Below the pieces are notes generated by a model that saw only the letters and a program-made list of their open reading frames with translations, was not told the origin of the DNA and did no database searches. DNA of 64,000 bases from Plantactinospora sp. KBS50. Its GTDB lineage: Bacteria; Actinomycetota; Actinomycetes; Mycobacteriales; Micromonosporaceae. How positions within the stretch are numbered: the first letter of the stretch is position 1; the number at the start of each line of letters is the position of its first letter. Both the position numbers and the translations under genes were made by a program. Positions 57,086 through 64,000 of the stretch are shown one piece after another. The stretch is taken from the NCBI RefSeq assembly GCF_002285795.1, contig NZ_CP022961.1, forward strand, positions 3,290,001-3,354,000. Direction: 5' to 3'.

Positions 57086-59442
57086 CCCCGCACGGCACCG
57101 GCACCGACGGGCTGAACCGGCCACCCCGCTGGCCGGTGCTGGTGTCCATCGGCACGCTGCTGTCCGGGGTGCTCGGCAACACGCTCAGCGACCAGCTCAG
57201 CAGCCTGGCCGGGGACGTACTCGGCCGGGCCAGCATCGCGGTCGCCGTGCTCGGCGGGGTGGCCAGCGTCGCCTTCGAGGTACGCCGGCGCCGGCGCGGT
57301 CCCCGGTACCGGCTGCCGGAGCCGACCGACACGGTCTCCTCCTCGGCGGACACCCCGACGCTGCCGTATCCCGCCGGCTTCACCGGTCGGACCGACCAGG
57401 TGTCGGCGATCCGTGACGCGATCAAGCGGGAGCACGCGGTGGCGGTGCTGGGCCGGCGGGCGGTGGGCACCTCCTCGTGCGCGGTGCAGGCGGCCAACCT
57501 GTGCCGGGAGGACTTCCCGGACGGCCAGTTCTACCTGGACCTGCGCGCCCGGGGCCGGCGACCCAGGCCGCGCGAGGTGCTCACCGCGCTGGCCCGGATC
57601 CTCGGTACCGCGCCGCCGCCGTCGAGCCGGCAGGCCGACCTGACCGCCGCCGCGGACGCGGTGCGCAGCCAACTCGACGGGCGGGAGATCCTGCTCGTGC
57701 TGGACAACGTGGACGATCCGGACCAGGTCCGCCCGTTGCTGCCGCCGGCCGCCCGGACCTGCCGGTTGCTGCTGGCCGGCGCCCCCGGGCTGGCCGGCCT
57801 GGAGGGCGTGTCCCCGTACTGGCTGGACGAGCCGGACACCGCGGACGCGGTCCAGCTCTTCGCCGCCTCCGGGGAGGCCGCCTCGGCCGGGCGCAGCCGC
57901 CGGTCCGACCCGCGCACCGATCCGGTGGTCCGGCGGATCGTCGAGCTGTGCGGGCGGCAGCCGCGGACCATCCGGGCCCTGGGCTACCGGGCCGCCCGGC
58001 ACGGCTGGCGGTCGGTGGACCTGCACCGGATCCTCCGGCGGGCCGTGGAAACCCCGCCGCACCAGCGCATCCCGTACTCCCCCGCGGTCAGCCTGCTCAC
58101 CGACCGGGACACCGCGTACGCCGCGCTGTCGCCCGGCGCCAAGCGGGTGTACCGGCTGATGTCGCTCGGACCCGCCGCGCTGGACCGGCCGGCCATCGCC
58201 GCGCTGGCCAACCGGAGCGCGGCCCGGATCTCCGCCCTGGTCGACGAGTTGGCCACGGCCGCCTTCGTGGTCAGCGCCCCCGGCGACCGGTACGAGATCC
58301 GGCCGCTGCTGGCCGCGTACGCGCGGCTGCACCTGCGCGACGCCGAGCCCGGCCGGCGGCGGGTGGCCGCCCAGGCGCGGCTGGCCCGGCACCTGGCCCG
58401 GCACGCCGAGCGGTACGCGGCGAGCCTTCCTGCCTCGATGGCCGGCGCCGAACCGGGCGGGTTCCTGTCCCTGTCGGAGGATCCGGGCGGCTGGTTCGAG
58501 CTGCACCAGGATCTGCTGCGCGGGGTGGTGAGCGGGCCGGCCGGGGCCGCCGAGGCGCTGCCCTGGCGGGTCCGCCGCTGGTGGTTCCGGCTGAGCGTGG
58601 CGCTCTGCGGCTGGTACGCCCACGACGGGCGGCTCGACGAGTGGGCCGAGGTCTGCCGCACCGTGCTGGCCACGCCGACGGCCGGGGACCGGCCGCGGAT
58701 CGCCGGCTGGGCGCACAACGAACTGGGGGTGCTGCACCGCCGGCGCGGCGACCCGTACGGCGCCGCCGACGCGCTGAACGCGGCCGTGGCCGAGCGCCGG
58801 CACCGCGGCGGCGCGCAGTCCCGGTACAACCTGGGACTCGCGCTGCTGGATCAGGGGCTGGTGGACGAGGCGATCGAGCACCTGGAGGTGTCCCGCCGGC
58901 ACCGTTCCCGGACCGACCGGGCCGGGCACGCGCTTACCGATCTCGGGCTGGGCGCCGCGCAGCTGATCCGCGACGAACCGGAGCGGGCACGCCACCACCT
59001 GGTGCGGGCCGCCAACGCTTTCCGGAGCCTGGGCGACGCCCGTGGCTACGCCGCGGCACTGACCAACCTGATCCTGGTGCACAACCGGCTCAACGAGCAC
59101 CTGGACGCCGCCCAGACGTGGCGGGCCGCGCTGCGCGAGTACGAGACCGTGCCGGACCCACCGGCCCGGGCCACCGCGTTGCTCAACGCCGGCGCCGTCC
59201 TGCTGGCCAGCGCCCCGGCGCGGGTGGCGCTGGCCGAGGAGCTGCTCGACGAGAGCCGGCGGCTGCGCGAGGCGTGGCCGCCCACCGCCGGGCTGGGCCG
59301 GACCCTGCTCCATCTGGGTGACGCGGCCCGCGAGCGGGGCCGACCGGACCTGGCCCGGCAGCGCTGGGCCAGGGCGGCCGAGGTCTGCGCGGCGGTCGGC
59401 GACCGGGCCGGTTCCGCGGCCGCCGACGGCCGGCTCGGCTGA
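57082..59442 (+). CDS. Membrane-anchored STAND/NB-ARC-like protein with TPR repeats and degenerate P-loop
   Basis: A 786-residue protein. Residues 17-66 form two hydrophobic segments, followed by a basic stretch and an NB-ARC-like module with FTGRTDQVSAI, the P-loop region VLGRRAVGTSSCAV (residues 122-135) and Walker B ILLVLDNVDD (203-212). The P-loop Lys is replaced by Thr130, so nucleotide hydrolysis is doubtful. A winged-helix-like region follows, then TPR-type repeats from about residue 545 (AHNELGVLHRRRGDPYGAAD, SRYNLGLALLDQGLVDEAIE). The GTG start overlaps the permease stop. It may act as the effector of a sensor formed by the ABC-like proteins. Confidence 0.82.
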   Translation: MTPHGTGTDGLNRPPRWPVLVSIGTLLSGVLGNTLSDQLSSLAGDVLGRASIAVAVLGGVASVAFEVRRRRRGPRYRLPEPTDTVSSSADTPTLPYPAGFTGRTDQVSAIRDAIKREHAVAVLGRRAVGTSSCAVQAANLCREDFPDGQFYLDLRARGRRPRPREVLTALARILGTAPPPSSRQADLTAAADAVRSQLDGREILLVLDNVDDPDQVRPLLPPAARTCRLLLAGAPGLAGLEGVSPYWLDEPDTADAVQLFAASGEAASAGRSRRSDPRTDPVVRRIVELCGRQPRTIRALGYRAARHGWRSVDLHRILRRAVETPPHQRIPYSPAVSLLTDRDTAYAALSPGAKRVYRLMSLGPAALDRPAIAALANRSAARISALVDELATAAFVVSAPGDRYEIRPLLAAYARLHLRDAEPGRRRVAAQARLARHLARHAERYAASLPASMAGAEPGGFLSLSEDPGGWFELHQDLLRGVVSGPAGAAEALPWRVRRWWFRLSVALCGWYAHDGRLDEWAEVCRTVLATPTAGDRPRIAGWAHNELGVLHRRRGDPYGAADALNAAVAERRHRGGAQSRYNLGLALLDQGLVDEAIEHLEVSRRHRSRTDRAGHALTDLGLGAAQLIRDEPERARHHLVRAANAFRSLGDARGYAAALTNLILVHNRLNEHLDAAQTWRAALREYETVPDPPARATALLNAGAVLLASAPARVALAEELLDESRRLREAWPPTAGLGRTLLHLGDAARERGRPDLARQRWARAAEVCAAVGDRAGSAAADGRLG

Positions 59443-59469
59443 CCGGCGGCTCGGGCGCCGCTGCGATGT

Positions 59470-59497
59470 CCGGCGACCTGCCGCACGAGGTCGCCGG
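59470..59497. terminator. Terminator hairpin between convergent genes
   Basis: CCGGCGACCT and AGGTCGCCGG form a ten-base stem with an eight-base loop after the STAND gene. A 17-bp direct repeat related to GCCGGCCGCGGCGCGG follows at about 59493 and 59551, before the end of the LCP gene. Confidence 0.65.
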
Positions 59498-59569
59498 CCG
59501 CGGCGCGGGATTCCCGGACGTGTTGCGAGGGCGCGGGACGCGGCGGGAGATTGCCGGCCGCGGCGCGGA

Positions 59570-60796
59570 TCAGTCGCTGCTGCCGGGGCTCGGAGTGGCG
59601 GTCGGCCCGTCGGCCGACACCCAGGTCGGGTGGGCCGCCACGAAGTCCTCGACGGTGTCGTCCCGGACCGCGCGCAGCAGTTCCAGGCTGGTGTCGCTGA
59701 GGATCTCGGCGCTACCCACCCCGGGCACCGACCGGCTGTTGAAGGTGCCGTTGTTGGTCTTGATCGTGGTGATCTCGTCGGGCTTGATGTTCCGCATCGC
59801 GAACGCCCAGTCCTCCAGCGGGATCCCGCCGTCGTCGACGGTCATCGCCTTGCCGACCGCGGACAGCAGGCCGGGCAGCTTGGTCGGCGAGTCGAGGCCG
59901 TCCTCGACGACCTGCTTCATGACCGCCTTGATGAACTGCTGCTGGTGCCGTTGCCGGCCGTAGTCGTAGTCGCGGTTGGCCAGCAGGTCGCGCTGCCGGA
60001 CGAAGTCCAGCGCCTCGGCCGGGGTGAAGCAGTGGTCGCCCTTGGCGTACACGTTCGGGGTGACTCCGGCGATGCGGTGGTTGACCGTACCGTCCGGATT
60101 GATCTTGTACGGCTTGGCGGGATTGCCGTCCGCGTCCTTGCCGACGTGGATCGAGGTGGTCTTCTCGTCCACGTACATGCAGACCCGGCCGAGCACCTCG
60201 ACGACCTGCTTGAAGCCCTGGAAGTCGATGATGGCACCGGCGTCCGGCGTGATGCCGGTGACCTTCTGCACGGTCAGCGCGAGCAGTTCGAAGCCGTGCG
60301 ACAGCGCGGTCGCCCCGGTCAGTCCCTGGCTGCCGAACGCGAAGGCAGCGTTGATCTTGTTCTCGCCACCCCGGTAGGCCACCTTGCCGTTGTCGTACGC
60401 GGGGATGGTCACCAGCGAGTCGCGCGGCAGCGAGACCAGGTACGCCCGGCTGTGGTCGGCCGGGATGTGCAGCAGAATGATCGAGTCGGACCGGACGAGG
60501 TCGCTCGAATCCTGCCCCGGCCGCGCGTCGAGGCCGACCAGCAGGATGTTCTTGGCCCCGGTGATGCTCTGGTGCTGCCGCTCGGGCGCGGCACTGCCGA
60601 GCAGGTCCTGCTGGGTCACCTTGCTCGTCGCGGCCTGCACCAGCACCTTCGCCCCGCCCAGCGCCACCCCGCTGACCAGGACCAGAACCGCGCCGAGGGC
60701 GGTGCACCAGCGCGCCCAGCGGGGCGCACGGCGGCGCGGGCGCCGATCGGCGGATCGGCGGGCACGGCCGCGGGAACGGGAACTGAGGGGGGACAC
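59570..60796 (-). CDS. LytR-CpsA-Psr (LCP) family cell-wall glycopolymer ligase
   Basis: A 408-residue LCP protein that would attach polyprenyl-linked glycopolymers to peptidoglycan outside the cell. A basic N-terminus (RRSADRRPRRRAPRW) precedes one membrane segment (WCTALGAVLVLVSGVALGGA). The LCP domain has NILLVGLDARPGQDSSDLVRS, LVSLPRDSLVTIPAY, the catalytic-site Arg region and FVRQRDLLANRDYDYGRQ. The GTG start has AAGGA upstream. The gene converges on the STAND operon, separated by a hairpin. Confidence 0.92.
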   Translation of the reverse strand: MSPLSSRSRGRARRSADRRPRRRAPRWARWCTALGAVLVLVSGVALGGAKVLVQAATSKVTQQDLLGSAAPERQHQSITGAKNILLVGLDARPGQDSSDLVRSDSIILLHIPADHSRAYLVSLPRDSLVTIPAYDNGKVAYRGGENKINAAFAFGSQGLTGATALSHGFELLALTVQKVTGITPDAGAIIDFQGFKQVVEVLGRVCMYVDEKTTSIHVGKDADGNPAKPYKINPDGTVNHRIAGVTPNVYAKGDHCFTPAEALDFVRQRDLLANRDYDYGRQRHQQQFIKAVMKQVVEDGLDSPTKLPGLLSAVGKAMTVDDGGIPLEDWAFAMRNIKPDEITTIKTNNGTFNSRSVPGVGSAEILSDTSLELLRAVRDDTVEDFVAAHPTWVSADGPTATPSPGSSD

Positions 60797-61002
60797 GATG
60801 TCCTTCGGTCCGGGGACGGAGCAGCGGGGAAAAGGCTACGTGCCGCCCGGCGCCGCACCAAGCCCGGCGATCTGTGAGTTCACTGTACGTATCGGCCGGC
60901 GGGACCGGACGTACCCGACGTGCACGGCGGCATCCGGACAGCGCGGGTCCCCCGGATCCGCCCGGTACGCCCGACCGGCGGATCCAGGGGACGATCCCGC
61001 GC

Positions 61003-61770
61003 TCAGTTCCCGTAGGTGATAGTCCACTCCTTACCGTCGTAAACGGCCTTGGCGCTGGTCAGGCCATCGGGGTAGGTCACCTGGGCCGGCGTGGTGAGTT
61101 CGGAGATGTCCATCACCTCGCTGCTGGCGAAGCTTCCGAACGCGACCCAGTAGGTGGGTTTCGGATCGAACTCGACTCCGGCGTTCGTGAGGGTCGGCAC
61201 GACGAACGTGCCGGCTCCCGACATCCCGATGCCGACACTTCCCTGGTCGGCATTTCCCGGCCCCGGCACCGAACCGTCCTCCTTGATCGTCAGACTTCCG
61301 TCTTTTCCGGAAGAACCGAGCGGTCCGAACTCGAAACCGCCGTCGACGTAGGACAGCGTCACCAAATTGTTCTCGGTCAGATCCGCCGCGAGGATCTGAC
61401 CGGCCACGAACTGCGTGCCCGGGACGAGCGTCCCGACCTGACCCCACACGAAGCTGTAGTCGATACTCCATTGATACTCGATCGACGTCGACGGGTGGCA
61501 CATCTTGGACATCCAGGCGAGGGTCACCGCATCACTCGGGAGCGAGGGCATCTCCTGGAACAGAATCGCATTCATCCCGTCGAGCGCGGATTCGTTCATG
61601 ATCGTGACGTTGTAGCCGACCAGAGGCTCTGGCGACGGGCCGGCAAGGCCCGAGTCGGTACGCGACGCCGCGGCCGCCCGGCCGGCGAGACCCGCGCCGA
61701 GGAACACCGCCCCCAGACCCGCACCGACCGCGACAAGTCCCTCTCGTCGACTGATTCTGGCTTCCCTCAC
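61003..61770 (-). CDS. Secreted RhiA-like protein
   Basis: A 255-residue exported protein with a Tat-like signal (RISRREGLVAVGAGLGAVFL). The mature part has TIMNESALDGMNAILFQEMP, TLAWMSKMCHPSTSIEYQW, FVAGQILAADLTENN, SVGIGMSGAGTFVV and TYWVAFGSFASSEVMDIS. From memory it resembles RhiA, a rhizosphere-expressed protein of Rhizobium with scattered relatives; the role is unknown. The GTG at 61770 has GAGGAG upstream. Codon use is visibly less GC-biased than in neighbours, hinting at transfer. A palindromic operator lies upstream. Confidence 0.7.
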   Translation of the reverse strand: MREARISRREGLVAVGAGLGAVFLGAGLAGRAAAASRTDSGLAGPSPEPLVGYNVTIMNESALDGMNAILFQEMPSLPSDAVTLAWMSKMCHPSTSIEYQWSIDYSFVWGQVGTLVPGTQFVAGQILAADLTENNLVTLSYVDGGFEFGPLGSSGKDGSLTIKEDGSVPGPGNADQGSVGIGMSGAGTFVVPTLTNAGVEFDPKPTYWVAFGSFASSEVMDISELTTPAQVTYPDGLTSAKAVYDGKEWTITYGN

Positions 61771-62060
61771 GCCTACTCCTCGCTCACGAAGAATATCCCT
61801 GACCGGGGCCGAAGAATGCGCGGCACACGTGAATGGCCGAGGTGGCAAGCCCTTCACCATCGGCCCAGTGGGATTTGTGGTTCTCTATATGCTATAGAGC
61901 GCACCCCAGCCTGGGCAAGCATTTCCCCGACACCCGGCGCGGTCAATCGCGACTGGTAGAACGTTGCAAAACTCAGTCGGCGGATCTGTGCCGTCCAGAG
62001 CGAATGGCTCCCACGGAGCCACACCGGAGGCGCCGGAAAAACGTGGGGTGAGGATCCCGG
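61771..62060. other. A/T-rich spacer upstream of the RhiA-like gene
   Basis: A 290-bp gap between the RhiA-like gene and the NYN-LOTUS gene, distinctly lower in GC than its surroundings. It holds the palindromic operator and promoter described separately. I see no additional gene. Confidence 0.5.
61883..61918 (-). promoter_or_regulatory. Promoter overlapped by a perfect palindrome
   Basis: CTCTATA and TATAGAG (61883-61889 and 61893-61899) form a perfect palindrome with a TGC centre. On the minus strand TTGCCC (61918-61913) and TATAGC (61896-61891) lie 16 bases apart, so the palindrome covers the -10 box. This suggests tight repression of the RhiA-like gene, for example by a GntR- or TetR-type repressor not encoded in this window's immediate vicinity. 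Confidence 0.6.
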
Positions 62061-63167
62061 TCAGGCGCCGGGCGGGGCGAGCAGGTAGTCGTCCGCCTCG
62101 GAACTCCAGCGCAACCCGACCGCACCGGTCGTGGCGGCCGCCTTGCAGAACTGGAGAAAGCTGCGGTAGCCGAGCTTCTTCTCGCTGAAGTCGGGGCGGA
62201 CCCGCAGCAACTGGTTCTTCAACCCGGACAGCGCCACCGCGCCGTCCCGGCCGACCTGGTCGACGACCACCGAACGGAGCAGGCCGAACGCGGTCTCCCG
62301 GTCGCCGTGCTCGGGCAGCGAGACCTCCGGATCGCCCTTGGCCGGCCCCTCCGCCAGCTCGACCACGGTGTTGCCGGCGAGGTGGCGCAGCAGCTCGCCG
62401 AAGGTGCGGAAGCCGTAGTCCGACTCGCTGAACGTGGGATCCTTGCGCAGCAGGGTGCGCTTCAGCGTGGAGGCGGTGACGGCCCCGCTGGAACTGCCCT
62501 GCAGCCCGGCCACCGTCTGCGCCACCAGCACCGAGAGGCTGTCGACGTCGCGCGCCGGCTCCTCGCCGGCCGCCCGGCCGTCGGGCGCCGCCGTCTCCTC
62601 CGGCGGCTCGGGCCGGGCCGGCTCCGCGGCGGCGCCGCGGTCCACGGCCGGCCGTTCCGGTCGCCCCCGCCGACCCCGGGTGGCCGGGACCTCGACACCC
62701 TCCAGCCGGTCGTAGTACAGGAACTCGTCGCAGGCCGGCGGCAGCAGCGCGGACGTGGAGCGCTCCACGCCGACCCCGATGACCTGCTTGTTCAGCTCGC
62801 GCAGCTTGTACACCAGCGGGGTGAAGTCGCTGTCCCCGGTGCAGATCACGAACGTCGAGATGTAGCCCCGCTCGAACGCCAGCTCGACCGCGTCGACGGC
62901 CATCTTGATGTCGGCGGCGTTCTTGCGGGCCGCCCCCATCCGCTGCGGGATCTCGATGAGTTCCACGTGCGACCGGGTGAGCATCCGGCGGTCCTCGTCG
63001 AAGTAGGACCAGTCCGCGTACGCCCGGCGCACCACCACGCGCCCCCGCTCGGCGAGGGCGTCGGCGATGGGCCGGAAGTCGAAGGCCATGCCGCCGAGAT
63101 TGTCCCGCGCGCCCAGCGCGAGGTTCTCGTAGTCGAGGAACAGGGCGATACGGTCTTCTTGCTCCAT
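62061..63167 (-). CDS. NYN-domain protein with two OST-HTH/LOTUS domains
   Basis: A 368-residue protein. The N-terminal NYN (PIN-like nuclease) domain has ALFLDYENLALGARDN, RKNAADIKMAVDAVELA and FVICTGDSDFTPLVYKLREL, with the acidic residues expected to bind metal. After a charged linker come two OST-HTH/LOTUS domains: LKRTLLRKDPTFSESDYGFR and LKNQLLRVRPDFSEKKLGYR. LOTUS domains bind RNA, in some cases G-quadruplex RNA, so an RNA-processing role is likely. The ATG starts the domain directly. Confidence 0.9.
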   Translation of the reverse strand: MEQEDRIALFLDYENLALGARDNLGGMAFDFRPIADALAERGRVVVRRAYADWSYFDEDRRMLTRSHVELIEIPQRMGAARKNAADIKMAVDAVELAFERGYISTFVICTGDSDFTPLVYKLRELNKQVIGVGVERSTSALLPPACDEFLYYDRLEGVEVPATRGRRGRPERPAVDRGAAAEPARPEPPEETAAPDGRAAGEEPARDVDSLSVLVAQTVAGLQGSSSGAVTASTLKRTLLRKDPTFSESDYGFRTFGELLRHLAGNTVVELAEGPAKGDPEVSLPEHGDRETAFGLLRSVVVDQVGRDGAVALSGLKNQLLRVRPDFSEKKLGYRSFLQFCKAAATTGAVGLRWSSEADDYLLAPPGA

Positions 63168-63196
63168 GGCGGCCAGCCTAGTGGCAGGCCGGGGTG

Positions 63197-63745
63197 CTAG
63201 CCGCGGCGCGCCGCCGCGTCCCGGCCGACCGATCCGCGTTCCCAGACGATGTGCAGTCCGGACTCCCCCGGCGCCTCGGGGTCGCACGGCACCCGGGCGG
63301 CCTCGGTGAAGCCGGCCTTGGCGGCGACCCGGCCCGAGGCGGCGTTCGCCGCGTCGTGCCGGATCGCCACGCGTTCGATGTCGGGCAGGTCGAGGGCCAC
63401 CCGGGCGAGCGCCGCGGCCAGCGTGGTCGCGAAGCCCTTTCCGGTCTGGTCGGTGCGGATCCAGTAGCCGATCTCCAGGATGCCCGGCCCCATCCGCGTC
63501 ATCAGGCCGGCGGAGCCGATCAGGTCGCCCACCGCGGTGAAGGCCGCGTACTGGAAGGCCGTGCCACCCCGCCAGCCGGCGTCGGACAGCTCGATGAAGG
63601 CCCGCGCGTCGGCGACGTCGTAGTGGTCGTGCGCCCAGGGCATGAACGGCCGCAGTTGCGCCAGCGAGGCTCGGACGACCTCGGCCAGGTCCGCCGCCCA
63701 CTCCGGCTCCCAGCGCTTGAGCACCACGTCGCCCGCGTTGATCAT
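63197..63745 (-). CDS. GNAT family N-acetyltransferase
   Basis: A 182-residue GNAT enzyme of the RimJ/RimL kind. Motifs are VVLKRWEPEWAADLAEVV, IGYWIRTDQTGKGFATTLAA as the acetyl-CoA binding loop and RHDAANAASGRVAAKAGFTE. Such enzymes acetylate protein N-termini or small amines. The ATG at 63745 is used; a GTG slightly upstream (63763) is possible. It is 29 bases upstream of the NYN-LOTUS gene on the same strand, so the two may be co-transcribed. Confidence 0.88.
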   Translation of the reverse strand: MINAGDVVLKRWEPEWAADLAEVVRASLAQLRPFMPWAHDHYDVADARAFIELSDAGWRGGTAFQYAAFTAVGDLIGSAGLMTRMGPGILEIGYWIRTDQTGKGFATTLAAALARVALDLPDIERVAIRHDAANAASGRVAAKAGFTEAARVPCDPEAPGESGLHIVWERGSVGRDAAARRG

Positions 63746-63863
63746 TTCCGGTGGTTCCACCACCCGATCCTGGCGCCGACCGGGCGCCGGTGGCAAACCG
63801 GTTCGCCGCCCGGCCGGGTCCGCACGCGGGACGTACGGTCGCCGGCCGGGCGGCGGGAATCCG
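63746..63863. other. Spacer between the lectin-like gene and the acetyltransferase gene
   Basis: A GC-rich gap of about 118 bp in which I see no gene and no clear hairpin. Confidence 0.4.

Positions 63864-64000
<137 letters not shown>

Overview
The window is very GC-rich, dense actinobacterial chromosome. GTG starts are common, GTGA and ATGA stop/start overlaps are frequent, and there are clear Shine-Dalgarno sequences. A hopanoid operon, a SARP regulator, a type II PKS of spore-pigment type, a Streptomyces-like GH13 alpha-amylase and a ricin-type lectin tail all point to a filamentous, sporulating actinomycete. Micromonosporaceae is my best guess, but that is inference. I see no rRNA, tRNA, CRISPR array, transposase or phage genes.

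Layout. (1) 1-6809, minus strand: hopanoid operon hpnC-hpnD-hpnE-prenyl synthase-shc-hpnG, with the last gene cut by the window edge. (2) 6969-10460: a DMT-type membrane protein, an MGDG-synthase-like glycosyltransferase and, divergently, a sterol-glucosyltransferase-like GT1 enzyme; these may act on lipids. (3) 10471-16795: a DUF6295-like protein, dienelactone hydrolase, MarR, acetate kinase, DedA, a 61-residue protein and an acyltransferase-NPCBM fusion. (4) 16861-18551: a secreted alpha-amylase with a strong promoter and a downstream operator. (5) 18552-23428: an SDR, a YetF-like protein, a double LtrA protein and a small membrane protein. (6) 23446-29412, minus strand: a redox operon of TPP enzyme, FAD/Fe-S oxidoreductase and enolase-superfamily enzyme. 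(7) 29666-36500: copper genes copC and copD-ctaG, an L,D-transpeptidase lipoprotein, a Ser/Thr kinase and a secreted Gly/Pro/His-rich protein. (8) 36587-46724: a compact type II PKS cluster with its own acetyl-CoA carboxylase, a fused ACP-aromatase and a divergent SARP gene with heptameric repeats between. (9) 46807-52003: a membrane protein, alditol oxidase, an acidic DxDGDG protein, MarR and a second SDR. (10) 52102-59442: LtrA, then a four-gene overlapping operon of a degenerate ABC ATPase, a lipoprotein solute-binding protein, a fused double permease and a membrane-anchored STAND/TPR protein. (11) 59570-64000: an LCP protein, a RhiA-like secreted protein, a NYN-LOTUS protein, a GNAT acetyltransferase and the C-terminus of a ricin-B-lectin protein.

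Two points stand out. The operon at 53374-59442 looks like an ABC importer whose ATPase has lost its Walker A lysine, Q-loop Gln, catalytic Glu and H-loop His. It is translationally coupled to a STAND protein that has also lost its P-loop lysine. This suggests a receptor or signalling assembly rather than a transporter and is the best candidate for an undescribed system. Second, four genes (shc, the GT1 enzyme, the L,D-transpeptidase and a small membrane protein) are each broken by one missing base, and every break sits in a run of four G/C where five would restore the protein. This looks more like a homopolymer sequencing artefact than four independent pseudogenes.

Genes in series share operons as noted in the entries. 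Convergent pairs are usually separated by strong hairpins, and tandem repeats with unit lengths divisible by three recur both inside and between genes.
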